DNA of 28,418 bases from a virus, in the IMG/VR virus record IMGVR_UViG_3300030110_003111, positions 1 through 28,418 of that record; one strand, given 5' to 3'. The notes under the pieces are model-generated. The model worked only from the letters and a program-made list of their open reading frames with translations, was not told where the DNA came from and searched no databases. Shown one piece after another: positions 6,863-14,576 of this stretch. A program made the translations under genes and the position numbers. The stretch's first letter is position 1. Each line of letters opens with the position of its first letter.

Positions 6863-8275
6863 ATGGCGGAGCGTAAGTGGTATCAATTTTGGGGAAAACA
6901 GCCAGTTTTGGCGAAATCAGCAAGGGTACCTACGAATAAGACCTTCACGGTGGCAGCGGGAATACCCGATATTGTAAGAGATACCGAGAGGCTTCGTTCA
7001 GACAACAAATTCGATAATGAGTTCGACCTTTACGATAGTATGCTGCTTCTTGACCCGGAATTGAACGGTGCAGTAAGGGCCGTGAGCCTAACGGCCAATA
7101 ACTACACCATTAACTACTCAAGAGGAAAAAACGCAGCCATAAGAGAGGCACTCAAAGAATTAGTAGAAGAAAGGCTACCCTTTGACGATTTCCTAATTAA
7201 TGCCATGCGTGGATTAATGGTATATGGTAACGACATCAATAAGATAGTCGGAAAGGAAAATATTGGGGTGACAAAACTACAATCACTGCCAGTTAAGCAA
7301 GTAACAATAGTGGATAGTAGGGGAGGACCCGGTTCCTACTTCAATGCGGACGAAGACACCCCAATCGTCAACCCAACCGAATATTTACTGAGAGAAGGTA
7401 CTTCCAACGAACAATCCTTTCCCGCCAATGAAGTTCTTCATGTGCGTATAGACTACAGAAGCAATTGGTTCGTGGATAACAAAGGTCGTACCTCCTATGG
7501 TATATGGGGGGCTTCTAGATTCACCGCCCTAAAGCAACCTATACGCATGAAGTATAACAGCCTAAACAATCGACTTTCCCTTGAAGATTCGATGACTAAG
7601 CAGTATATCACCATAGACAAGTCTGCTATCGAGCACATCCAAGACCCTGCGGAGCAATCCGAGAGACTAACATATATCATTGATGAAATAGTTTCCTTGT
7701 TTGAGGGTCTACGTGGCGACCAAATACCTGTTTTGCCTCATTATGTGAAATTACAGCATATTGACTTGGAGAACAGTCTTCCAAACAGCGGTGATTTCCT
7801 AGATGCAATAAACGCTGATATTGCGGCTGTTTTGCAGGTTCCCCGTGTTGCATCCGGTCAAGAGCGCGGGTCAACCTTCGCGGCAACCTACAATGCTAAC
7901 TTGTGGGCAGTTGGGGCAATTAGCCGAATGCACCGCATCCTAACAGAGTCGTGCCAAAGGATTTTCTCTCTGCATTTAGACTTGCTAGGAATACCACACC
8001 GCACACAAGACCTTCCCACCATAACCTTTGAAACTATGGATACCGAAACCCCACTAGATGTTATGAAGAGGGCCACACTTGGTTACAGCAACGGTATCGT
8101 AACCTTGAATCAAGCACTAGACATCCTCAACCTACCTATGATTGGAAAGGAAGGGGAAGAGCGACTAAGCGTGAGTAGTCCCGAAAGCATAGGACCCACA
8201 CAGGACGAGAACTCCCAACCCGGTAATAAAAACGACGAAGAAACACAAGAAAACCGCGAAAGGGAAGTTGAGTAA
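6863..8275 (+). CDS. Portal protein
   Basis: A 470-residue protein with the sequence pattern of tailed-virus portal proteins, the dodecameric ring at one capsid vertex through which DNA enters and leaves. Residues about 55-85 (leading with Leu-Tyr-Asp-Ser-Met, then Leu-Asp-Pro-Glu-Leu-Asn-Gly) match the conserved clip/stem entry. Residues about 325-345 carry the Val-Pro-Arg-Val-Ala-Ser-Gly-Gln followed by a Gly-Ser-Thr-Phe-Ala-Ala-Thr segment typical of the crown side. The C-terminal 40 residues are hydrophilic and probably disordered. It is first of the plus-strand structural operon; its stop overlaps the next start (TAATG). Ribosome binding is weak (only GGGGT next to the start), which may mean a leaderless message. 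Confidence 0.85.
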   Translation: MAERKWYQFWGKQPVLAKSARVPTNKTFTVAAGIPDIVRDTERLRSDNKFDNEFDLYDSMLLLDPELNGAVRAVSLTANNYTINYSRGKNAAIREALKELVEERLPFDDFLINAMRGLMVYGNDINKIVGKENIGVTKLQSLPVKQVTIVDSRGGPGSYFNADEDTPIVNPTEYLLREGTSNEQSFPANEVLHVRIDYRSNWFVDNKGRTSYGIWGASRFTALKQPIRMKYNSLNNRLSLEDSMTKQYITIDKSAIEHIQDPAEQSERLTYIIDEIVSLFEGLRGDQIPVLPHYVKLQHIDLENSLPNSGDFLDAINADIAAVLQVPRVASGQERGSTFAATYNANLWAVGAISRMHRILTESCQRIFSLHLDLLGIPHRTQDLPTITFETMDTETPLDVMKRATLGYSNGIVTLNQALDILNLPMIGKEGEERLSVSSPESIGPTQDENSQPGNKNDEETQENREREVE

Positions 8276-8796
8276 TGACTCCTTTCTTAATCGTAGCAGT
8301 AGTATTTATTGTACTTTGTTCGTTTTTGTCTAGAACATTTATCAATCAAATTACTCTAAGACGAGGTATGGCTAGACCGGGGGCAGGGAATCCGAACGAA
8401 AAACTAATGCTTATTTTTGGTTTTGGAGTAGTAATGTCGTGGGTAGTAATTGCGTCTGCGGCTTCGTATTACAGTATTGTTGAAGTGAGGGAAATAAGCG
8501 ATTCGCAACTGACTGTTATCGGTCTTTTGGGTGGTCCGGCACTTCTCATAATAACAAGTGTGCTAGATTTATTCAAGGGTAAGGAGACAGCAAAGATAAA
8601 CGTCCTACCGGACAGGCTTTCTGCCGATGTCGCTTCTGCTGATGCTCAGAGAACCCACACACGTACATTAGAAGAAATTCAATTGAAGCACGACTTGGAT
8701 ATGCGAGCATTGAAACAGGCTCACGAATTGAGAATGGATGCGTTTAACACCACTAAGGATAAGAAAGAGGCTGATATGCCAAAGAAATCTAAGTGA
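8275..8796 (+). CDS. Three-helix membrane protein, holin-like or structural
   Basis: A 173-residue protein with three hydrophobic segments at about residues 3-20, 43-66 and 80-98, then a charged coiled-coil tail (about 110-160) and a Lys-rich end. The size and helix count suit a class I holin, which forms lesions in the host membrane, but the long coiled tail is unusual for one and no family signature is visible. It starts in a TAATG overlap with the portal gene and its stop overlaps the nuclease start (TGATG), so it is expressed with head proteins. It could also be a membrane-associated assembly factor. Confidence 0.6.
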   Translation: MTPFLIVAVVFIVLCSFLSRTFINQITLRRGMARPGAGNPNEKLMLIFGFGVVMSWVVIASAASYYSIVEVREISDSQLTVIGLLGGPALLIITSVLDLFKGKETAKINVLPDRLSADVASADAQRTHTRTLEEIQLKHDLDMRALKQAHELRMDAFNTTKDKKEADMPKKSK

Positions 8797-9140
8797 TGGG
8801 TATGTGGGAATACCAAGCAGAATTACTTAGAGTAATTGACGGCGACACTGTTGATGTCAGAGTAGATTTAGGATTCAAAGTCCATTACAATGTTCGCGTA
8901 AGAATGCACGGAATTAATGCGCCGGAATCCCGAACACGGGATAAGGCGGAGAAGGTCAGGGGCCTTGCCGCGAAGGAAAGACTGGAACAACTGATAACGG
9001 GGAAGAACATAATATTGAAATCTCACGGTGTCGGTAAGTTTGGTAGGTGTCTAGGGACCATTATGGTCGGAGGCGTTAGCGTCAACGCCACTTTGGTTAA
9101 GGAAGGACACGCAGTTGAGTACTTTGGCGGAAAGAGGTGA
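8796..9140 (+). CDS. Staphylococcal nuclease-like (thermonuclease family) enzyme
   Basis: A 114-residue SNase-fold enzyme that hydrolyses DNA and RNA with calcium. The VIDGDTVDV segment (about residues 14-22) holds the first metal-binding Asp pair; VRMHGINAPESR holds the catalytic Arg and Glu; GKFGRCLG holds the second Arg. In the classic enzyme an Asp occupies the place of the Asn in GINAPE; that Asn is common in phage homologues, so activity is expected. There is no signal peptide, so it probably works in the host cytoplasm or virion. The ATG at 8796 overlaps the previous stop. It could degrade host DNA or assist packaging. Confidence 0.9.
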   Translation: MGMWEYQAELLRVIDGDTVDVRVDLGFKVHYNVRVRMHGINAPESRTRDKAEKVRGLAAKERLEQLITGKNIILKSHGVGKFGRCLGTIMVGGVSVNATLVKEGHAVEYFGGKR

Positions 9141-9142
9141 AA

Positions 9143-9985
9143 ATGTTGTCAGCAGAAGAGGTTGATTCAATTATTGAGGTTATCAATCAACGAGCAACCG
9201 AAGTAAGACAACTAATTATCACCATAGGCTCTATCCTTGCACTTCTCATGCCGGCCGTTGAAATGGTGGGTATTCTCGACATCACTCCCTATGGGGAAGG
9301 TGATGACGAATGGATAGGAGACGCTGATTGGGAATGGGGCGACGATTTTGAGTGTGGTGACGGAACCATGATACAAGCATCCTTAGTTAATGATGGATAT
9401 AGAAACTGTCGTGATGGTTCAGACGAACCCGAAGAAGAAGTTGAAGAAGTTAATGGAAATAATACTGTGATATTGCCCGAACAGGGATGTACCGACCCCA
9501 ACGCATTGAATTACGATGAAGAAGCAGAAGAAGATGATGGTTCCTGCGACTATGGTGGAGATGAACCAAATAGGGGTTGTACCGATGATAACGCGACTAA
9601 CTATGATTCTTGGGCCGAAGAAGACGATGGCTCATGCGAATATGAAGATGATGTCTCTATACCGGAAGATTGTAGGCCCGATATGTGGGATGCGTTTTAT
9701 GATTATGACAATGGTAATATGACTATTAGTTGGGATGCAGACCTTACTTGTGATAACGCACCACACAACCTAACCCTAATTTGGACCTTTTACCATAATA
9801 CCACCAACGAAACAGGAAATTGGTCGGGCATACAGGAAGAATACACCTACGAAACATATTATCAAGATTGGGATTATGTGAACCTAACAATAGCGGTTCC
9901 CGAAGGTTATTATGATATTTTTGGCACTTTTGGATTTAATGATAATTATTATCGTGCCGTCGATTGGTATGCGGTGGAAGTCTAA
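9143..9985 (+). CDS. Membrane-anchored acidic surface protein with LDLa-like and GCTD/DDGSC repeats
   Basis: A 280-residue protein. Residues about 23-45 form one membrane helix; the rest is acidic and probably outside. Residues about 69-96 match the second half of an LDL-receptor class A module (Cys...NDG...Cys-Arg-Asp-Gly-Ser-Asp-Glu), whose acidic cluster binds calcium. Two copies of the GCTD..A.NY...A.EDDGSC.Y repeat follow at 115-137 and 145-167. The C-terminal half is aromatic, beta-rich and has many N-x-S/T sequons (I count eight in the protein), as expected if a host glycosylates it. These repeat types are common in surface proteins of marine archaea and bacteria. I chose ATG 9143 because AGAGGTGA lies just upstream; a GTG two codons earlier is in frame. 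It may be a receptor-like virion or envelope decoration, or alter the host surface. Confidence 0.85.
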   Translation: MLSAEEVDSIIEVINQRATEVRQLIITIGSILALLMPAVEMVGILDITPYGEGDDEWIGDADWEWGDDFECGDGTMIQASLVNDGYRNCRDGSDEPEEEVEEVNGNNTVILPEQGCTDPNALNYDEEAEEDDGSCDYGGDEPNRGCTDDNATNYDSWAEEDDGSCEYEDDVSIPEDCRPDMWDAFYDYDNGNMTISWDADLTCDNAPHNLTLIWTFYHNTTNETGNWSGIQEEYTYETYYQDWDYVNLTIAVPEGYYDIFGTFGFNDNYYRAVDWYAVEV

Positions 9986-11940
9986 TGCCTTCCCCGCGTA
10001 GTAATGAAAGTCGGGACGACTTCGTTCAGCGTTGCATGGGCGATTCAGAATCCGTTGGTGATTTTCCCGATAGCAAACAAAGATATGCGGTATGCAACAG
10101 TTTATTTGATAAATCAACCAAGGCAAGCATTGGTATAATGGCTTCCGAGTGTAATATGGGTTATAGTGCAGAATCCTGCAAAGCCGATACTGGTGGTTCG
10201 TGTTCTTGTGTTGCCGCAGAGCCTATGCCCAAAGGTGGCGAAACACACGAAGAATACATGAGTCGATGTATGGCTATGGGTTATTCTGAGGAAGAATGTA
10301 TGAAAGCACACGAAGGCCATGAGTTTGAAGTCGAAGGATATCACGACGACGAAAAAAAGAAATACGCCAGTGAAAAGGGTGATTGTGGTTGTGGATGCAA
10401 AGGCGGAACAGTATCTTACGAGAATTGGGAAGAAGAGGGAGTTACTGCCGCTGAATACCAAGGCCGAAAAGTTACACTTAACAAACCATTCAGAACTCCC
10501 GGCGAAAACAAGAAATTCGGAGTATATACTAAGAACGGTAGCGGTACTGTAGTTATTGTTAGATTTGGCGACCCCAACATGGAAATTAAGAGAGACGACC
10601 CCGAAAGGAGAAAGTCGTTCCGCTCACGACATAACTGTGATAGTCCCGGTCCAAAGTGGAAGGCCCGCTATTGGTCTTGCAGACAGTGGAGAAGCGGACC
10701 AAAGGTAGAAGCCGGAACTACGCCGTGTGGTTGTGTCGAAGAAGTGCCACAAAAGGCGAACGAAAACACTTGTGCCTCAGACGAGGAACTAATCGACGGC
10801 GTTTGTCAAAAGGTCGCTGTTACCATAGATTTGGAGATTGGTGATGTAGAGGCAATAGTAGAAGCCTCAACTGGTAATCAAATTGTGAAGATTTCCGGAA
10901 TAGCCTTCCACGAGGGCATCAATAAGAACAACTGGGAGTTAACCCGCGAAGCCGCAGTAGAGGTCGCAGAACAAATGGTTGGGGCAGACATAACCCTAAA
11001 TCACCCGGAAGCATCAGAATATGGTAGCGGTTTTTCTAGAAACATGGATGGTGGAGTTAACGAGGCTGTTGTTGGCTATATCGCTTCCACCTTTGTAGAA
11101 GACCTGCCTGATGGAAAGTGGAATGTAAGATATATTGCTCATGTAGTAAGGTCAGAGTTATTCGCTTCCCTAGAGTCCGGTCTATGGTCTAGGGAGGATT
11201 ACGGCGTTAGTATAGGTGGCTCCGGAGTACCCATTGAGGCTACAGAGGAAAGGGTGCTTTTCGGTCCCGGTTTCTCCTTTGACCACCTAGCAATAGTCCA
11301 CAAACCGGCATACCCAAGGGCCAACATAGAAGAAGTCGAAAGAATTAACGCTTCTGACAATTCCACACCGGAGAGATTAGGTTCCGCAAGAACCTTCATA
11401 TATCAGCCCAATGGTGGGGAGAATATAACACAGCAGGTGTATGCTATGACTGACGAAACAACAGTAGATTATGAGGCCGACATGGCCACAATGAAGGAAG
11501 AGATGGAGGCTATGCAAGCAAGTCTCGTTCTTGCCAACAGCCGCGTTAATGAGTACGTGGCAGAGGAAGAGGCAAGAGTAGAGGCATCACGCATAGCACT
11601 TGTCGAGGAAGCAACCGGTCTTGGTATGTCGGGTCATGAGGAACTATCCTCAGACACCCTAACAGACCTAATCGCTTCTTGGAATGCCGCGCACCCCGAC
11701 CCGGAGCCCGTTGAGATGAAGCCCGTTGAGGAAGCAGTTGCTTCTGAGACAGAGGTAATCGCTTCTGAGGAGCCACGAACGGTTGTCGCAAACTACCTAA
11801 ACGGAGAAATGGTAGAGTCCGATGAGGACATTTATTCTCGTGCATGGAACGCATGGGCAAAGGCTTGGAACCAAACCCTTGCTCACGACGAAAAGACAAT
11901 GCGAGCCCCACGATACGAAGACATAAAGGAGATGATTTGA
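9985..11940 (+). CDS. Prohead maturation protease fused to scaffold and a Cys-rich N-terminal region
   Basis: A 651-residue multi-domain protein. Residues 6-40 and about 84-105 are related Cys-containing motifs (both ending in a Arg-Cys-Met segment) found in tailed-phage head proteins. Residues about 159-236 carry a compact basic domain (GRKVTLNKPF, then FGDPNMEIKRDD, then a Trp/Cys-rich end) also known from phage proteins. The protease core spans about 275-475: candidate catalytic His340 (LNHP) and Ser409 (VSIGG), with His434 in the DHLAIV segment. The C-terminal part (about 485-650) has a long Glu/Ala/Met coiled coil as in scaffold proteins. Protease and scaffold in one chain is known in tailed viruses; the extra N-terminal modules are less usual. 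Start at ATG 9985 in a TAATG overlap. Confidence 0.8.
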   Translation: MPSPRSNESRDDFVQRCMGDSESVGDFPDSKQRYAVCNSLFDKSTKASIGIMASECNMGYSAESCKADTGGSCSCVAAEPMPKGGETHEEYMSRCMAMGYSEEECMKAHEGHEFEVEGYHDDEKKKYASEKGDCGCGCKGGTVSYENWEEEGVTAAEYQGRKVTLNKPFRTPGENKKFGVYTKNGSGTVVIVRFGDPNMEIKRDDPERRKSFRSRHNCDSPGPKWKARYWSCRQWRSGPKVEAGTTPCGCVEEVPQKANENTCASDEELIDGVCQKVAVTIDLEIGDVEAIVEASTGNQIVKISGIAFHEGINKNNWELTREAAVEVAEQMVGADITLNHPEASEYGSGFSRNMDGGVNEAVVGYIASTFVEDLPDGKWNVRYIAHVVRSELFASLESGLWSREDYGVSIGGSGVPIEATEERVLFGPGFSFDHLAIVHKPAYPRANIEEVERINASDNSTPERLGSARTFIYQPNGGENITQQVYAMTDETTVDYEADMATMKEEMEAMQASLVLANSRVNEYVAEEEARVEASRIALVEEATGLGMSGHEELSSDTLTDLIASWNAAHPDPEPVEMKPVEEAVASETEVIASEEPRTVVANYLNGEMVESDEDIYSRAWNAWAKAWNQTLAHDEKTMRAPRYEDIKEMI

Positions 11941-11941
11941 T

Positions 11942-12397
11942 ATGGCATATGGAGAAGGAGCAGACCCAAGGAACGCGGACCTAAAGGCGGCAACAGTCGT
12001 CTACGGACCCGGAAAGATAATGACAATGGATGGTACTAACAACAGACTAGACCTCTCAGCCGCAACTGAGATTGGACTAGGAATCAGCGTTGGAGACTCT
12101 TCCCGCGACTCAGCCAAGGTGCTAGAGACAACGGGAGCAACAGTCTCCTACTACCCACTAGGAGGCGTACTAATGGTACAAGCCCTAAACGGTGAGACTT
12201 ACACCACTGGATGCACAGTGTATGTAGGAGCAAACGGACTCGCAACGGTAACAGCGGGCTCAAACAAGAAGTTGGGCCTCTACGTCGGTGAGGGAATTGC
12301 TGCAACAGCCGCTCTAGGAGCGAATGGTGCTGGCGACACAACCAACACTGAGGGTGAGATGGTCCCAGTTATGACCGCAGGAGCCGCAATTGCGTGA
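11942..12397 (+). CDS. Putative capsid decoration protein
   Basis: A 151-residue, Gly/Ala/Thr-rich, low-charge protein between the protease and the major capsid protein, the usual place of a capsid stabilising or decoration protein (lambda gpD-type or DUF2190-type). Residues about 15-115 read as beta strands (for example the run leading Gly-Gly-Val-Leu-Met-Val-Gln-Ala). A Gly-Leu-Tyr-Val-Gly-Glu segment near residue 100 is typical of such proteins. The start has AAGGAGAT at a good distance. It is well placed for high expression, along with the capsid gene that follows after 11 bases. The call rests on place, size and composition. Confidence 0.55.
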   Translation: MAYGEGADPRNADLKAATVVYGPGKIMTMDGTNNRLDLSAATEIGLGISVGDSSRDSAKVLETTGATVSYYPLGGVLMVQALNGETYTTGCTVYVGANGLATVTAGSNKKLGLYVGEGIAATAALGANGAGDTTNTEGEMVPVMTAGAAIA

Positions 12398-12408
12398 GGT
12401 GATTAAGA

Positions 12409-13317
12409 ATGGCAAAGACACTAGAAGAAATACTAAACGTATCAGCAGCAGCAGGGCCGTTCTCCACAGGAGACGCGGTGCTTGAGCAGACACTAAGAGA
12501 CTTTATCCAACTACAGTCCACTACGATTGCAGTTGGAACCAAGGTTGTCGGTTCCCGAACCGTTCCTTGGCTAGACTTCAAGTGGTACACAGGGGTTAAC
12601 GGAACTTTCTCGTACCCACTAGACGACAACGCAGTAGTTGACCCAACCAAGGTCGGTACTGCTAACTACGGCGTCAAGTTGGAGAAGGGACAGGGACGTG
12701 TTACCTTCCTAGACAGCGTTAGACTACGCGGTGAGTCATGGGAGAATATCGACAGGCAGCAACTTGGAATCATCCGAGCAAGGGCCGACAAGATTGATAA
12801 CCACATCCTAACAACCCTAATCGCTGGCGCAGGTCAGACACAGGCCGCAACCGCAACATTCGGTGCAGCAGCCGCAGATGAGGAGAAGGACCTGCTAGAC
12901 GCTATGGACCTAATCTTCGCTAACGCAAGGGTTTCCGGAGACGAGCCAATGGCTCTTATCCTCCCCGCAGACAAGAGAAGCACTATGCTAAACACACAGT
13001 TGTTTGGTAACGTGGTTGAGTCACTACAGGCCCACCTTGGTAGAGTCGCTAACCTGACTATCTACTACTCAAGGGACTACGGAACAAGCGGCGCACTAGG
13101 AAACGATGCGCTACTACTAATACCCGGTGCAGAGACAGCCGAGTTCTTCCAGTACAACGGACCCGGATTCCAAGAGACTGAGTTGACTAGGATTCCCGGC
13201 GTCGGTTTCGATTGGCTACTGACTTCCTTCATGGGTTCAGTCGTCCACGAGATGCAGGATGGAGCCGCAGCAGGTACGAACAACAGAATTGTTAAGATTA
13301 CCGGCGTGAGGGCTTAG
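12409..13317 (+). CDS. Major capsid protein, HK97 fold
   Basis: A 302-residue protein. It has the gross plan of HK97-fold capsid proteins: a helical N-arm (residues about 3-40), a basic extended loop region near 85-110 (Tyr-Gly-Val-Lys-Leu-Glu-Lys-Gly-Gln-Gly), a long spine helix around 110-140 and the P and A domains beyond (Leu-Ile-Leu-Pro-Ala-Asp-Lys near 185; Pro-Gly-Ala-Glu-Thr-Ala-Glu near 245). It lacks a long N-terminal delta (scaffold) domain, consistent with the coiled scaffold in the protease gene. The start has a strong GAGGTGATT site. Gly, Ala and Asp dominate and cysteine is absent, as usual for capsid shells. Gene order with portal and protease makes this the best capsid candidate. 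Confidence 0.85.
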   Translation: MAKTLEEILNVSAAAGPFSTGDAVLEQTLRDFIQLQSTTIAVGTKVVGSRTVPWLDFKWYTGVNGTFSYPLDDNAVVDPTKVGTANYGVKLEKGQGRVTFLDSVRLRGESWENIDRQQLGIIRARADKIDNHILTTLIAGAGQTQAATATFGAAAADEEKDLLDAMDLIFANARVSGDEPMALILPADKRSTMLNTQLFGNVVESLQAHLGRVANLTIYYSRDYGTSGALGNDALLLIPGAETAEFFQYNGPGFQETELTRIPGVGFDWLLTSFMGSVVHEMQDGAAAGTNNRIVKITGVRA

Positions 13318-13354
13318 GCGTCTTAACGACGATTGGAGTTAAGGAGGACTAAGA

Positions 13355-13774
13355 ATGCCACAGAACAGAAAGTTTCAGAACTTCCTTGATGGCGTTATGC
13401 CAAAGGTCAGTGATGGCGGCGGTTCGTCCGGTGCTATCCCAAGAATGTACCGCCTTACCACAGCGGCAGATGCCACTAACAGTGTAAGTGTAGTTGTTGA
13501 TACTAACTTTGAGGTAACAGACGTTTGGTGCATGTTGCTAAAGGACGGTGGAGCAAACGGAAACGCTTTCCAAGTGCTTAACAGTTCAACTGCAATAACC
13601 GACAGCATTGTTGTCGGTACTGCGGGAGACAAGGATGTTGTGCGCTGCGGAGAGATAGACGACGCAGGTTACAAAATTGCAGCCGGGGGAACGCTTAAGG
13701 CGACGGCTACTGATGCCGGGTCAACAGATATACCCGGTCTTCATATATTCGTCCTCGGCTACACATATTCGTGA
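13355..13774 (+). CDS. Small beta-rich head protein, possible second decoration protein
   Basis: A 139-residue protein after the capsid gene with a very strong AAGGAGGA ribosome binding site, suggesting high copy number. It has Gly/Ser-rich linkers near 19-27 and an alternating hydrophobic pattern (about 42-135) that looks like a beta sandwich or jelly roll, with no membrane helix and two cysteines. A head decoration protein or minor capsid protein fits its place and strong translation signal. I do not recognise the family. Confidence 0.55.
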   Translation: MPQNRKFQNFLDGVMPKVSDGGGSSGAIPRMYRLTTAADATNSVSVVVDTNFEVTDVWCMLLKDGGANGNAFQVLNSSTAITDSIVVGTAGDKDVVRCGEIDDAGYKIAAGGTLKATATDAGSTDIPGLHIFVLGYTYS

Positions 13775-13787
13775 GCCGGGTGAATGA

Positions 13788-14159
13788 ATGAGCAGTAAAA
13801 AACCTACAAAGGCTTCACTCGTATCGGCCTTGAAAAAGGCCAACATACCCATACCAGCGTCAGCCAGTATTGCTGAAATGAGCAATCGGTTGAAGTATTG
13901 GCAGGGTGGCGAAGGATGGCTTGTTAGACTTCTAAGGGCCTCCTCTAGATTTGATAACCACCCAGTAAACCTACTGAGTAACAAGAGGGAACTTTACTGG
14001 CTTCCTAATAGTGATATGGCTAACAAGATTATTGCTTCAAGAATTGTTCTCGTCGTAGATAGGACAAACGAACCTTCAAATGACGCAATAATTATTGATG
14101 TTCCATCGGACTACGATAGTAGGTGGGGTAATGGCAGTAACGACAGCGCAAATTCGTGA
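13788..14159 (+). CDS. Small head protein with SAP-like N-terminal segment
   Basis: A 123-residue protein. Residues about 6-40 (Lys-Ala-Ser-Leu-Val-Ser-Ala-Leu-Lys-Lys-Ala-Asn-Ile-Pro, then Met-Ser-Asn-Arg-Leu) look like a SAP-type helix-extended-helix, a DNA-binding fold. The rest is a short alpha/beta region with Trp-Leu-Pro near 70 and an Asp/Asn/Ser-rich tail. GGGTGA precedes ATG 13788. Its 3' end overlaps the next start by 29 bases. A capsid-internal DNA-binding or head-completion role is plausible but not shown. Confidence 0.55.
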   Translation: MSSKKPTKASLVSALKKANIPIPASASIAEMSNRLKYWQGGEGWLVRLLRASSRFDNHPVNLLSNKRELYWLPNSDMANKIIASRIVLVVDRTNEPSNDAIIIDVPSDYDSRWGNGSNDSANS

Positions 14160-14565
14160 TTTACTCAATAGACCTAGAGGTCTTAATGAGGGCACGATAA
14201 CTGAATATATCACAATTCGTACAGCCGAAGTTGAAAAAATCGCTCGTAAGAGTGGTTATGTTGGTGTCACTACCGATACCGCCCCAACCACTACTCTCAA
14301 AGAAAGCGCAATTAAGATGTTAGTTTGTGTTGATTGTCTACGAGTAGTCATAGATACGCTTCCTACATGGGTACCTGAAAAGGACCAAGGTACTCAAGAT
14401 ATTAGATTCAATAAGCAGTTGTCTTCATTTGAGAAGAGTGCTGATAAGGTTTTGAAAGAGATAGCGGAGGCGAGCGGTACAGCGTTTTACAACAAAGCAA
14501 CCGCTACAAAGTTGAGTGGTGCTACAAGCGCGGAGTTGGCCGGTACGCTGAACTCAGCGGATTAG
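14131..14565 (+). CDS. Putative head-tail connector (adaptor) protein
   Basis: A 144-residue, mostly helical protein. ATG 14131 is preceded by AGGTGGGG, while the longer frame from 14095 would need a TTG and lies inside the previous gene. The N-terminus (Thr-Thr-Ala-Gln-Ile-Arg-Asp-Leu-Leu-Asn-Arg-Pro) and its size suit gp6/gp15-like adaptor or head-completion proteins, which bind beneath the portal. A Gly/Ala/Ser-rich tail ends it. It overlaps the previous gene by 29 bases. A second connector-like gene lies much further right (23758), after the fibre cassette. Confidence 0.5.
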   Translation: MAVTTAQIRDLLNRPRGLNEGTITEYITIRTAEVEKIARKSGYVGVTTDTAPTTTLKESAIKMLVCVDCLRVVIDTLPTWVPEKDQGTQDIRFNKQLSSFEKSADKVLKEIAEASGTAFYNKATATKLSGATSAELAGTLNSAD

Positions 14566-14576
14566 GTAGTGACTGA

